A stretch of 64,000 nt of DNA from NCBI GenBank assembly GCA_021442155.1, contig CM038222.1, positions 23,732,148-23,796,147 of the forward strand. Direction: 5' to 3'. The notes under the pieces were generated by a model. The model did no database searches, was not told the DNA's origin, and saw only the letters and a program-made list of their open reading frames with translations. Positions 23,021 to 34,850 of this stretch are shown here, one piece after another. Every line of letters starts with the position of its first letter. The stretch's first letter is position 1. The translations under genes and the position numbers were made by a program. This DNA comes from Cymbidium sinense. Taxonomy: Eukaryota > Streptophyta > Magnoliopsida > Asparagales > Orchidaceae.

Positions 23021-26000
23021 ACTAAAATAAAATAAAATAAAATAAACTATAAATAAATAAACTAAACTAAATAATTAAACCTAAAATAAACTAAATGAAA
23101 ATAAAATAAAGTAAATAAACCTAAATGAACTAAACTAAACTAAATAAAAAACCTAAACTTAATAAAAATAAACTAATAATAAATAAACTTAAATAAATAA
23201 ATAAACTAAATGTACCTATATAAAAAAAATAAAATAAACTAAATAAATAAATAAAAGAAACTAAAGTAAACTAAACTAAATAAATAAATAAAATAAAAAT
23301 AAATAAACTAAATAAATAAACTAAATAAAATAAATAAACTAATCTAAACTAAAAAACAAAAAAATAATAAAAATATAAACCTAAATAAATAAACTAAAAA
23401 TAAAATAAACTAAAACAAAAAAACCTAAATAAACCTAAACATAAACCAAAAGCTAAAACCTAAACTAAACTAAATAAACCTTAATCTAAACTAAATAAAA
23501 TAACTAAAAATAAACTAAAAAATAAACCTAAAAACAAAGTAAAAGAAACCTAAAAAATATTAAATAAACTAAACTAAAATAAATAAATAAAAAATAAAAA
23601 TAAATTAACCTAAAATAAAAATAAGAAAAAAACCTAAACTAAAAAAAATAAAATAATAAACTTAAACCTAAACCTAAAATAAATTAACTAAATAAAATAA
23701 AAATAAACCTAAAATATTAAATAAAAATAAAAATAAAAATAAACTAAACTCAACTAAATTAACCTAAACTAAACTAAAATAAACCTAAAATAAAATAAAT
23801 AAAATAAAATAAATTTAGAACCTAAATAAATTAAAATAAAAATAAAATAAATAAATAATCAAAAATAAAAATAAACAAAAATAAATAAATAAACCTAAAC
23901 CTAAACTAAATAAAAGAATAAACCTAAAATAATATAAAATAAACCTAAATAAACTAAATTAAAAACAAAATAAATAAAATTAATAAACCTAAACCTAAAC
24001 TTAAACTAAACTAAACAAAAAAATTTAAAATAAAAATAAATAAAGTAAATAAAAATAGACTAAATAAACCTAAACTAAACTAAATAAATAAAAATAAAAA
24101 AAATAAATTAAAGTAAAAAATAAATAAATAAACCCTAAAACTAAAAAATAAATAAAATAAGATACAAATAAAATAAAACAAAAATAAATAGAATAAAATA
24201 AAAATAAAATAAATTAATTAAAATAAACTAAATAAAAAAATAAACCTAAACTAAATCAAACTTAAATAAAATAAAATAATACTCAATAAACTAAACTAAA
24301 TAAATAAACCTAAACGTGAACCTAAATAACCTAAAATAAAAATAAAATAATAAAATAAAAAATATAAAAAAATAAATAAAAATCAAATATACAAAAAATT
24401 TATAAACTAAAAACAAAATTAAATGAACCCTAAAATAAATAAAATAAAATTAAATTAAAAAAATAAACCTAAAAATAAAATAAACCAAAATAAAAATAAA
24501 TAAACTAAATAATCTAAACTAAAATAAATAAGCTAAATTAAAACCTAAACCTAAATAAAAATAAACTAAATAATCCAAAATAAATAAAGTGAAAATAAAT
24601 TAAGCTAAACTAAAATAAAATAAACTAAACTAAACAAAATAAATAAACCTAAAGCTAAACTTAAAAATTAAAATATAATAAAATAAACCTAAACTTAAAG
24701 ATAAAATAATATAAAATAAACCTAAATAAATAAACCTAAAATAAAAAATAAAAAATAAATACAATAATAAAATAATAAAATAAATATAAAATAAACTAAC
24801 CCTAATCAAACCCTACACCCTAAACCTAAAAACCTAACCCTAAACTAAACCCACCTAAAAAACTAAACTAACTAAAACCATAAACCTAAAGCTAAGACTC
24901 AAACCCTAAACTCAAACTACCCTTAATTCTGATAAACCTATACCCAAACCCTAAAGCCTAACAAAACTAAACCATAAAACCTATCCCTAAACCCTAAACC
25001 CTAAACCTAAACCCAACCTATAAATAATAAAATAAACAAATAAACCTTAACCTAAAAAAATAAAATAAAAAATAATAATTAAACTAAAATAAAATAAATG
25101 AAAGCCTAAACTAAACTATAAATAATAAAAAAGGTCAAATAAAATAAAACTAAACCTAAAATGAAAATAAAATAAACCTAAAATAAAATAAAATAAAAAT
25201 TAAATAAAAACCTAAACCAAAAAAATAAACCTAAAATATAAAAAAAATAAACCTATACCTAAACTAAAAAAAATTTGAACTTAAAATAAAATAAAATAAA
25301 TAAGATAAACTAAACTAAAATAAATAAAAGCTAAACTTGAACCTAAAGTAAACTAAATCTAAACTAAACTAAATAGAAAATAAACTTAAAATAAACCTAA
25401 ACCTAAACTAAAATAATACCTAAAATAAATAAAATAAAACCTAAAAGCTAAACCTAAAATAAAATAAAAAAATCTAAACCTAAACCTAAAAAAAAATAAA
25501 ACTTAAACCTAAAAATAAAATAAAAATAACTAAACTAAAAATAAACCTAAACCTAAACCTCAACCTACTAAATAAACTAATAATAATACATAGATTGAAT
25601 AAACTAAACTAAATAAAATAAAATAAAATAAAATAAAATAAAATAAATAAAATAAACTAAAAACTATGTAAACATAAAACCTGCTTTTTAATGTAAAAAT
25701 AAAAATAAAACAAAAAAACCTAAACCCTAAACCATAAACCCTAAACCTCCTAAAATCTGACCCTAAACCCAGAAATAAACCCTAAACCCTAAAAACTCTA
25801 AGCAATAAATCCTAAAACCTAAACATATAAAAACCTAAAAAATAAATAAAAGAAAAGAAAGAAAAATAAAACCTAAATAAAATAAAATAAAACCTAAAAT
25901 AACCTAAACATAAACCTAAACCTAAACCTAAAAATATAATAAAATAAAATATAAAAACTAAACTAAAATAAAATTAATAAAAACCTAAACTAAACTAAAA

Positions 26001-26692
26001 AAATAAAATAACCTAGAAATAAAAAACTTAAATAAAATAAAACTAAATGTAAAAATAAAAAATAAAACCTAAACCTTAAACTAAAAAAAAACCTAAACCA
26101 AAAATAAAAAAATAATCCAAAACTTAAACTAAAATAAATAAAACCTAAACTTAAACCTAAAATAAACTAAACCTAAACCCTAAACTAAATAAATAGAATA
26201 AACTAAAAATAAACCTAAACCAAAACTAATAAATAAAACCTAAAATAAATAAAAATTTAAACCTAAACCTAAGAAAAATAAAACCTAAACATAAAATAAA
26301 AATAAAAAAAATAAACCTAAACCTAAAAATTAAATAAAAATAAAACTAAATTGAAATAAATGTAAGCCTAAACCTAAACCTAAAATAAAAATAAAAACCT
26401 AAACTAAAATAAATAAATTTAAAATAAATAAACCAAACTAAAATAAGAATAATTAACCTAAATAAAAATAAAAAATTGACCTAAATAAAAATAAAAAAAT
26501 AAAATAAACTAAAATAAGTAATAAATAAACTAAATAAACCTAAACTTACCAGTTTACTTAGTTTTTTTTAAATAGTAAACTCTAAAACCTAAACCTTAAA
26601 ACCTAAACCTAAACCCTAAACACTAAAACTAACCCTGGACCCTAAAGCCTATACCTACAACCCTAAGATAACCCTAAACCCTAAACCCTAAG
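23010..26692 (-). repeat. CCTAAA-oriented higher-order array
   Basis: Mostly the A-rich hexamer phase (AAACCT, AAATAA), with short heptamer islands at about 24780-25020, 25720-25810 and 26575-26692. A clear junction lies at 26545-26570 (TTACCAGTTTACTTAG then T-run/A-rich) and a degraded one near 25680. No gene is seen. Confidence 0.9.
26545..26570 (+). repeat. Recurrent phase-junction motif (example)
   Basis: The hexamer phase ends with CTAAACTTACCAGTTTACTTA, followed by a T/A run and then CCCTAAA heptamers. The same motif recurs at 49692, 50612, 51601, 54381, 56361, 57246, 58146, 59658 and 63179, and in reverse complement at about 17998, 19571, 20569 and 21967. More degraded versions lie at about 700, 1616, 46203, 47190, 53395 and 62028. 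Confidence 0.8.
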
Positions 26693-27180
26693 AATGGGCA
26701 GAACCTTGATGGCCGAAACATCATTGTCAATTAGGCTCAATCTAGATCTAGTGGTGTCAACGAAGGTGAATGCAGCAGTTATCGTAGTGGTGGTGGGGTG
26801 GTCTAAAGGTGCTTGTGGATGTGGAGGTGTGGTCGGAGCAGTGGTGATAATGGAGACAGGAAGTGCGATGGAGGTTATAGCTATACTGGTGGCAAAGAGA
26901 GAGATCAGGGATATGATGGTGGATACCGCTACTGGAGAGGCGGAGGTGGTTCTGATGGGAACTGCAAAAACTAAATAATGGTCGATCTGATCTGCTGCTT
27001 ATGGGACTGTGTCTTTATAGTAGAGACGATTATACTTATCTAGTGTTTTTGATTTGCTCTATTAGTCCTCATTTTTTATCTATGTCATCGCTTGTGTCTT
27101 AGAAAACTTGGGATGCTACTTGGTTTATGAAATCAAATAGAAGAAATGTTGAGTTTGAATTTATTCTTCATTAAAAGAAA
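26693..27180 (+). pseudogene. GR-RBP mRNA 3'-end retrocopy, copy 3
   Basis: It starts at AATGGGCAG and reads NGQNLDGRNIIVN, then TAG, then AQSRSS. GRP7-type proteins have ITVNEAQSR, so the Glu codon (GAG) has become TAG. The Gly-rich part follows in disrupted frame and ends RDQGYDGG...GGGGSDGNCKN with its own stop, close to the family's GNWRN end. The 3'UTR follows (GATCTGATCTGCTGCTTATGG, TTTGATTTGCTCTAT, CTTGTGTCTTAGAAAACTTGG) and then a short A-rich tail. The RRM core is missing and no promoter is visible. The Val-rich frame at 26694-26978 is a shadow. Confidence 0.9.
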
Positions 27181-27561
27181 CCTTAAACCCACCCTAAACC
27201 CAAAACTCTAAACCCTAAACACTAAACAAAAACTTAAACCATAAACCATAAACCATAAACCTAAACCTAAACCTAAACCTTAAAATAAACTCTAAACTAA
27301 AACCCAAACAAAACCCTAAACCATAAACGTTAAACCTAAACCCTAAACCATGAACCCTAAACCACTTTGAATCTAAACCTAAACCTCAAACATTAAACCC
27401 TAAACCCTAAAAAACCCCAAACCTAAACCCACAAAACCATAAACCCCCTAGAACCTATAAACTAAACCTAAACCCCAAACATTAAACCTAAATCCTCAAC
27501 TAGCCCTAAACCCTAAACCTAAACTAACCCTAAACCTTATACTAACCATAAACCCTAAACT
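27181..27561 (-). repeat. CCCTAAA tract
   Basis: About 380 bp of degenerate CCCTAAA heptamers directly downstream of the GR-RBP oligo-A tail, ending at the AT-rich satellite. Confidence 0.9.
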
Positions 27562-29160
27562 TTGAATAAAGATGTCATTAGGGGTAAATCCAAAGAATGA
27601 CTTAATCCTAACATAGCTATGGTAGCTAAAGAAAATGTCTTCAAGCAACTTTCCCTTGACTATTGGAGATTTGAATACCCTAAACTGTAACCCTAAATCA
27701 TATTATAATGCTATATATTATAGTATAATGCATCATCATATATTTGAGCATGTAGTGATGTTTTCTTGGATGTTATAAGATGTTTTGAAATATTTTAGTA
27801 TATTACAGTATTATACCCCATAGTCTATATTAATATAAATCATAAAAATAATGATTTAATAAATTAGATGATGAATTTTGTTAAATTTGAAGTGGGAATT
27901 AGTTGTAGTACGAAAGGTGTGCTATGCCACTTGTAGTCTAAAAAGTAAGATTTTATGTTCAAAATAAATATTATATGTTGTAGCATAGTATAGCATCATA
28001 TAACATAATATATCATTCTTTGCATTTTAAACTCTTTTAGTATTTTACAATCATGCGGTTAAGCCTACACTAGCAATATTTATAAAAATATTTATTTAGA
28101 CTTTAAAATGGTGGAATTTGGCCTAATTCAAAATATGTAAAGCATGGCATCATAATATATTGTTTCAATTTAAAATATGTAAGTGATACAACTAAAATAT
28201 ATACTTTTTTATTATTTAGACTAATTTTATGATTTTTTATCTTAAGCAATCCCTTGTGATGTGATATGCAATATAATATAATATAATATGTTTTAGTGTA
28301 TTATAATATAGGATGCCATAACATAGTGTAGCATCATGCATTATAACATACTATTGTGTATTACTACTTGTTGTTTAGCATATTTAGTTTGCTATAGTAT
28401 GATGTAGTAGAGTTTGTACTGGTATAATTCATAAAAATATTGATTTATAGGCTAAGATGATGGGATTTGGCCAAATTTAAGGTAAGCTTTAGGAACATCA
28501 TTGGGGTGTTCTATGTCTGTCATTTAATCAAAAGAATGGAATTTTGCATCCAAAATAAATGTTCATTTTTCAACCAAATTTTATAATTTTTTTTCTTAAA
28601 GTGATTCATTTTACGATGTAATGTAAGATAATATATTATATGAAAGAATATTAAAATATAATGTACATAATAATATAACTTCACATATATATGAATGTGG
28701 TGGTGTGTTACTAACTATTCTACATTTTAGTATGTTTTACTTTTGTTATGATACATTGGGTCAAAACTCACATAAATATTAATTTGAAGGTTGAGATTGA
28801 AGAATTTGGCCAAATTCATGGCACAAACCAAGAAGCAACACCAAAATTTTGCTATTTTGTACCATTTCTAATAGAAAAATAACAATTTTACATCCAAAAT
28901 GTACATTATTAATATCTTGTGAAAATTTTGTTATTTGTTCCTTTTAAGTGATTTTAATGAGTTAAAATGTTAGACAATATATTATATTATAATAAATTAT
29001 AATATAGCATCATATATTATAATATAATATAGTGTGTTAATTCTTAAACCCTAATATGTTTAGCATGATATTGTATAGTTAGTTTGAGCTTGCACCATCA
29101 CAAATCATAAAATGTTGATTACAATGTTAAGATGATGTAATTTGAATGAATACATTGTTA
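27562..29160. repeat. AT-rich ~340-bp tandem satellite, right copy
   Basis: The palindromic landmark (GAATTTGGCCAAATTC and variants) lies at about 28113, 28463 and 28800, with degraded forms at 27890 and 29130, giving monomers of about 335-350 bp. Each monomer repeats the order CATAAAAATATTGATTT, AAGATGATGG, palindrome, then CATCCAAAATAAATGTTCATTTT, then a TATAATATA-rich tract. Divergence between monomers is high. It is the reverse complement of 15395-16973. Confidence 0.8.
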
Positions 29161-31640
29161 GGATTTTGGTTAAAGTATTAAAGGTTTGCATAAGTGAAGA
29201 AATAAGATTTGATGAGATTTCCATGTCAAGGACATGGAGGAGATCGACTAGGGGATCACACATGCATTAGACATGACATGTGAGGGGTCTATGTCGAGGG
29301 CATAGATGAAGAAAATCTATTGAGGATAAGGTTTGAATTTAATTTGATTATATGATTTATGGGAAAAAAGATATGTTGGGCATAAGATTCTATAATCCAC
29401 CGGGGATTAAGATCGAATTGACTTTAATTTGTTTTGTTTTAATTGATGGGGAGGAACATCTGCTAGATATATGGGCTCGAGTCTACTGGGGATCGGGCAT
29501 ATGAACCTTCCACTAGGGAAGCAAGTTTGGGTTATCCACTGGGGATTTGGATTTGAGTTTGATTTCATAGATTTGTTTGGGGATGTATCCGCTAGGAATA
29601 AGAGTTTGGTTGGATTTCTTTGATTTAACTCTACCAGGGGAGTTGGTTTAATTTGGCTCCACTAAAGAGGTTGGTTTTGAATTTGTTTTGTTTGCTTGAC
29701 TTATTTATATATGATTTGAGGCTCCACTAAGAAGAAAGGTGTGATTTAACTCCACTGGGAAAAACCAGATCAGGTTTAATTTAATTTGAGTTAATGTATG
29801 GACCCAATCGGTGTGCGATGAACCCACTAGAAGGGCTATGTCTTGACCTACCTTTATAAATCCAAAAGCATAGTCTACCGGCTACGGGGTAGAGCTAGCC
29901 AACCTAAGGGGTTGCCTTTTGGAGTGTAACGACTGTGTTAGGAAGAAGGCGTAGTAGAATTATATCTTCCAAAGTGAGGAACAACCACTAGGGTGACTTA
30001 TTGGATGCAGAATAAATCAAACCTGGCCTAGGGCAACTACTAAGTGAATGACGTTGGGGACTTATATCAACTCAAAAGTAGTCAGGATTAATTTTATCTT
30101 AATTTCATGTTATTTGATATGGTTTGTTTAGTTTAGTTTGATTTCGAATTGAGGGTATATCCATTGGAGATGTGAGCTCAGTCAAATTTGATATATTTAA
30201 TTTATGGACTATGTTGGTGTGCAATGGACCCACTGAGAAGGGGCTATATCAGACTTGTCATATCTCAGATTTATAAATCCAAAGGGATAGTCTACTAGCC
30301 GTGGGGTAGAGCTAGCAAACCTAAGGGGTTGCATTTTGGTGTGCAACAGTTGTGCTAGGAAGAAGGTGTAGCACACTTACATCTTCTAAAGCAGGGAATA
30401 ACCATTAGGGTAACAAATTGGTAGCACAATAAATAGAACCCGACTTAGGGGAGACTACTGAGTGAATGCCACAGGGGACTTATATCAACTCAAGAGTAGT
30501 CAGGAAATTCCTATAAGGAGTTTTGCTCACACTACCTTAAAGTTAGGATGTCTGTTTGGGAAAAGGTACCGCTAGGGGTGTCCTCCTAATCCACAAGTGA
30601 ATTTATATTTTTTGTTTATATATTTGTATGGACCCTGTTGGTGTCGAGAAGGGGCTATGTGGCTGTTATCATGATTTCTTGGACCAAGTGAGAATCTGCA
30701 CATCCACAGGATAGATTCTCCAACCATAGGGGTTGTTACTAAGAAAGGGGAACTATCTAATCCAATAGTAACCTGGGTAGTGTCTAAATGGGGTTACAAA
30801 GGATGTGATCCAAATATAGTGCCTACAGGGGAGGTGCTGCTAGGGGCATTATCCTGATCCCTAGAAAAGAAAGCCTATAGGTGTATGGTGACCAACTCAA
30901 GGAGAAAGTGTATCAGACTTACATCTGCCATGAGTGGTGTATCCTAAGGTTTGAGAACCAACCAACTTAAAGTGTATCCATCAGCATGAGTGGTGTATCA
31001 TAGTCTGAGAACCAACCAACCTTATCATGGTGTAATGATCAATATGGAAAGAAAGCATGTAGGCTTACAACTTTCTAAGAAAAATTAATCATCGGGATAG
31101 TCTATCATCAGCGGCATAGATGCTATCTGACCTAGAGCGACTAGTGTGTGGGGAACCCTAAGGAAGGACTAGACCCAGACTTGAAGCAGTCAGGAGGGAA
31201 GGTGTTGCTAGGGGACGTACCTAAACCTCAAATACACTTAACCCAAATAGTGCACAAAGGCTAATCCAAGAATAAAGTGTAACTGACTCACATCCTCTTA
31301 AATGAAACCAACATGAGGTAGCTTATCGACCACGTAATAAGAACTACCAAACTAACAAGGCACTCGTTAGTGTGTAGTGGCTAAAGAAGGAAAGTGAAGC
31401 ATACTTACATCCTCTAAAGCAAGAAGACCACTAGGGTAACATAATAGCAGCATAGCACATCAACCCGACCTAGAGCAGTTACAGAGTCAGTGCCTCTTGG
31501 GGCATTTTCTCAACTTAGAGTAGCCCTAGACAAAAGATATGTATTTATTTTATATGTTTGTGTGTATTTGTGTTCGTGTTGTGTCGATGAAGGATAGAAC
31601 ACCGTTCGGGTTCCTTACACCTACCCTAAACACATCGTGG
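29161..31640. repeat. Retroelement-like ~410-bp tandem repeats, right copy
   Basis: Landmarks GGACC...GGTGTGC...GAACCCACT..AAGGGCTATG recur at 29801, 30206 and 30632 (spacing 405 and 426). Related blocks (CTTACATCCTCTAAAGC...ACCACTAGGGTAAC) recur again near 31400, so units extend to about 31540. The outer part (29300-29800) carries the short CCACTGGGGA-type motif every 40-60 bases. It sits immediately 3' of the minus-strand gypsy polyprotein, so an LTR or 3'UTR origin is plausible. I could not define LTR ends. Confidence 0.6.
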
Positions 31641-31726
31641 GGGATTTATAAATAAAAATACTTTAAACATGGAACAGATTTAAATCAAAATAGAATTTTC
31701 ATTGATGATAATTATTTTCAAACATG

Positions 31727-33180
31727 ATTTATAATATTTCTTTAAGTAGAGCATGTTGATTGGAAGTATTGGGAGCTCTCCCTTATGATTAATAAGCTAA
31801 TAATGTCCTCCTTAGTAGGCCTTCTCTATAAAAAAAGGGCCTTCCTACATGGGTTCAAACTTGCCTCCCATCTTATGACGGGCAACAACCGATGTCCTTA
31901 GAACTAAAATAAGCTCTCCTACTTGAAAAGCTCTAGGACAGACCAACTGGTTATAAGCTTGAATCATTTTAGCTTTGTACAACTCGAGTTTTAGCATACC
32001 TGCAGGTGTCTCTCCTCCAAACCTTCTATCTCTTCTAACCATAACTTAGCATTTTGCTATGATGTGATCTTGCTACCTTCAACTATCCTTAGTGATGGAA
32101 GTTGGACTTCTAATGGTAGAACAACTTTGAACCCATACACTAAAAAAGGAGTAGACGAGTGGAGTTCTATATGTGGTGGTAGGCCCACAAGGCTTCAACT
32201 ACTAATGCCATTATCACTTATTGTTTGAGTGTCTTCTTAGTATTTAGATGATAGTTTTGTTGAAGGCTTCTGCTAAGCCATTTTCCCTTGGATAGTTTAT
32301 GGTATAATATCTCCATCTATGTTGTTTCTTCGAACAAAGTTGTTGATCTCGATTCTCTTGAATGTTGTACTATTATCAGATATAATTCATCAAGGCACTC
32401 TGAAGCTATTATGATATGGTTCCTAAAAAATTATAGCACAGGCTAAACTATGACCTCTCGAGTGAAATTGCCTTGCCCATTTGCAAAAGTACTCAGTAGT
32501 AGCTAAGATGAATCGATGACCCTTGGAAAAAGAGGATTAATCAGACGCACTATGTTGGTACCCCAACACTCGAATGGCCATGAGGCTAATGTAGGATGTA
32601 GAATGTTGGGTGGTTAGTGTAGGACCACACCGTGTATTTGACATTGGTGGCATCCGTATCCATGCAATCTTTGATCATTGATGGCCAGTAGTATCCTAGT
32701 CTCTTGATCTTGGCTTCCATCTTCGGACCAGATTGGTTGGCTCCACATAATCATGTGTGTACCTCAGCCACAATCTTATGGGCTTCATGCTTGTCTAAAT
32801 AATGTAACCACATTTGATTGAAAGACTACTAGTACAAGACATCATCCACAAGAGCATAGGAAAGTGCTCTCTATTTCATCTGATGGGCTTGGGACTTCTC
32901 TTGAGATAGTTTGCCTTTATTTAGGTAATCTATGAATGGTTTCCTCCAATCTAACTCCTCATCCTTCTTAATAATGGTAACCTCCCCTTTAAGAGTGCAC
33001 TTTTTGATGAGTTCAATATCAATAAGGGATAAGACTGTCTATTTTGGACCTTTATTGATATGGACTCATCCTCAGACTTGCCAACTCCTTGGCAAGCTTG
33101 GCTATGCACATTATGTGTTCTCTCATCGAGAATCTTATAAATGGTAATCTCTGATTTGGGCCAACAACTCCATGGTGTAC
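31727..33180 (-). pseudogene. gypsy integrase remnant
   Basis: On the minus strand the zinc-binding region shows HKIVAEVHTHDY (about 32740-32800), then [17 protein letters not shown] (about 32660-32715). The core follows with PFECWGTNIVRLI at about 32545-32580, where the family reads WGMDVIGPI, so the first catalytic Asp is Asn. GHRFILATTEYFCKWA comes next in another frame. The C-terminal part includes FFVVYGFKVVLPLEVQLPS, then LELYKAKMIQAYNQ (31845-32042), FQVGELILVLR, and a GKFEP..EGPFF...PINMLYLKKYY end near 31727. It is broken by stops and frameshifts. Confidence 0.85.
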
Positions 33181-33212
33181 TTGTGATAGTGATGGAGCTT
33201 GAGCTTTATAAC

Positions 33213-33515
33213 CTAATAGGACCCAATGATTTGATTGATAACTAGTTGAGAATCCTTGAAGATGTTGATGTTATGGATGCTTAGAGTAACAACTAACTCT
33301 AAACTGGCAATCAGAGCCTCATATTTGACTTCATTATTATTGCAAGGATTGGATAGATGATATGAGAATCTCATCACATCACGGTCCGAAGTTAAGAGAA
33401 CTATTTCTACCCTTGCCTTTTTTGGAATAGTAGATTGTGGTTCTTCTCCTCTTTGAGAGGAAGCACCATCAATGTACATCTCCCAGCAGTGAATGCTAGT
33501 ATCCCCTAAATTCAT
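33213..33515 (-). pseudogene. gypsy second (Tat-type) RNase H domain
   Basis: A 100-codon minus-strand frame carrying WEMYIDGASSQRG (catalytic Asp in YIDGA), VEIVLLTSDRDVMRFSYHLS, NNEVKYEALIASLELV (Glu of the second acidic motif) and IFKDSQLVINQI (third acidic position, DSQLV). This is the additional RNase H that Tat gypsy elements carry after the ordinary RT-RNase H. The frame is open over the whole core, making it the best-preserved domain of the element. Confidence 0.9.
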
Positions 33516-33611
33516 GATTTGTTCATCAAGGAGATCATCACTAAGTGGAGTTAGCGGAAGTGTGTTTAAGCTAGCACTTGTCCTTTCCTACAGGAGGGTA
33601 TGAAGGTAATG

Positions 33612-34193
33612 TCAAACTATGAGAGGATCATGGACCATCATGCCAACCATCCGGATAATGTCATGTGTAGAGATTGGATTTATCCTAGAGATTAAGTTCA
33701 CTTTATGAGGAAGCATGTAGTGTTGTAGCTTTTGGGATGCAATGATTAAAGCTAAGCATTTCTCAATGGGTGGATAATTAACAACAGTAGGGATTAGATG
33801 ATAGCTGAGGTAGTAGAGTACATTTTCCTTCTCTTCATAATTTGCTTGGGCCAACAAAGAACCAAGGGAGTCATCTGATATAGTAGTGTAAAGTATGAGC
33901 TTGCATGATTGGGTGCTAAAATTGGCATCATCTAATGCTTGATGTATTGAAGGCATGCTCATACTTATCTCCACTTGAACTTGGCATTCTTTTGACAAGT
34001 CGAGAATGGTGACATCTTCCAATAGGTTGGATATAAAGCATCTTAGATACTCTACCCTTAGAATGATCTGTTGAGTTAAACTTTTGGGGGTGGCATTTCT
34101 AATTTCACCTTGATCTTCTCTAGATCGATTTTGATTCCCTAGTGTTGGACAACAAACCCAAAGAATTTCCCTGAAGCTACTCCAAATGCACAC
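33612..34193 (-). pseudogene. gypsy RT thumb and first RNase H domain
   Basis: A 193-codon minus-strand frame. Residues about 95-150 read LILYTTISDDSLGSLLAQ, then VLYYLSYHLIPTVVNYPPIEKCLALIIASQKLQHYMLPHKVNLIS, matching the RT-linked RNase H of gypsy elements (LYLaVs..avsavLv.e......pvYyvS..L...E.rYp..EK.alaLv.a.rkLr.Yf..h.i.v.t). In ISDDS and elsewhere the usual acidic residues are shifted or changed. The N-terminal part is the RT thumb. Confidence 0.85.
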
Positions 34194-34850
34194 TTCAGTG
34201 GGTTCATTTTGAGGTTAAATTTTCTTAACTATTTGAAAACTACTCTCAAGTCAAAGAGATGTCTTCCTTTTCTCTACTTTTGACCATGAGATCATTGACA
34301 TAGCACTCGACTTGATGATGAATGAGTTCATCAAAGATTCGAGTCATAGCCTGGTATGTAGCACGAGCATTTTTAAGGTTGAAAGGCATGACCTTATAGC
34401 AATAGATTCTGATCGGGGGTTCTAAAAGTAGTGTTTCTTTTATCTTTAGGGGCCATCTTTATTTGGTTATTTCCAGATGAGCCATCCATGAATAAGAAGA
34501 CTATATGAGATGAGGCAATGTCCACCATCAGCTCTAGGATTGGTAGTGGAAATTCATCTTTTGGACATGCCTTATTTAAATCTCTAAATTGAAGTATATA
34601 TGAATTTGGCCATTTTTTTTTCTAGGATGACGCTAACTAGGTAGGGTATTTTTCTTCCTAGATGAAGCCAACATCGATCAATTTCTTGACTTCATAAATG
34701 ACCTGTTGTTCTATGTCTAATCACATGCATCTAGGAGCTTGCTTGATAGGGTTAGCAATAGGCTCTATTATTAGTTTATGGACCGCTACGTTAGGAGCCA
34801 ATCAAGGCATCTCTTCATAACTTTGTGCAAAGAAGTCCTTAAACTCAGTC
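34050..34850 (-). pseudogene. gypsy reverse transcriptase, YVDD changed to YVND
   Basis: Minus-strand blocks read PLPILELMVDIASSHIVFLFMDGSSGN near 34485-34560 (family: FPLPNIDxLVDsTAGHexxSFMDGxSGYNQ, catalytic motif A Asp kept in FMDG). YCYKVMPFNLKNARATYQAMTRIF near 34335-34410 is the F.GLKNAgATYQR block. HHQVECYVNDLMV near 34270-34310 has Asn in the first catalytic position of YVDD. Stops and frame changes separate the blocks. Confidence 0.85.

Larger units (their letters stand above)
26693..30990 (-). repeat. Right arm of the diverged inverted repeat
   Basis: Mirror image of 13550-17686: GR-RBP tail (26693-27180), CCCTAAA tract (27181-27561), AT-rich satellite (27562-29160), then retroelement-like 410-bp repeats. 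The separation between arms is about 9.0 kb and is filled with array DNA that also changes strand. Arms of unequal length and heavy sequence divergence argue against an assembly fold-back. Confidence 0.85.

Noticed and set aside
26694..26978. Val-rich + strand frame (also 51987-52187, 60006-60209, 63472-63684)
   Set aside because: These are out-of-frame readings (GTGGTG) of the Gly-rich codons (GGTGGT) in GR-RBP tails. The real frame is recognised by RDQGYDGG and GSDGNWKN.
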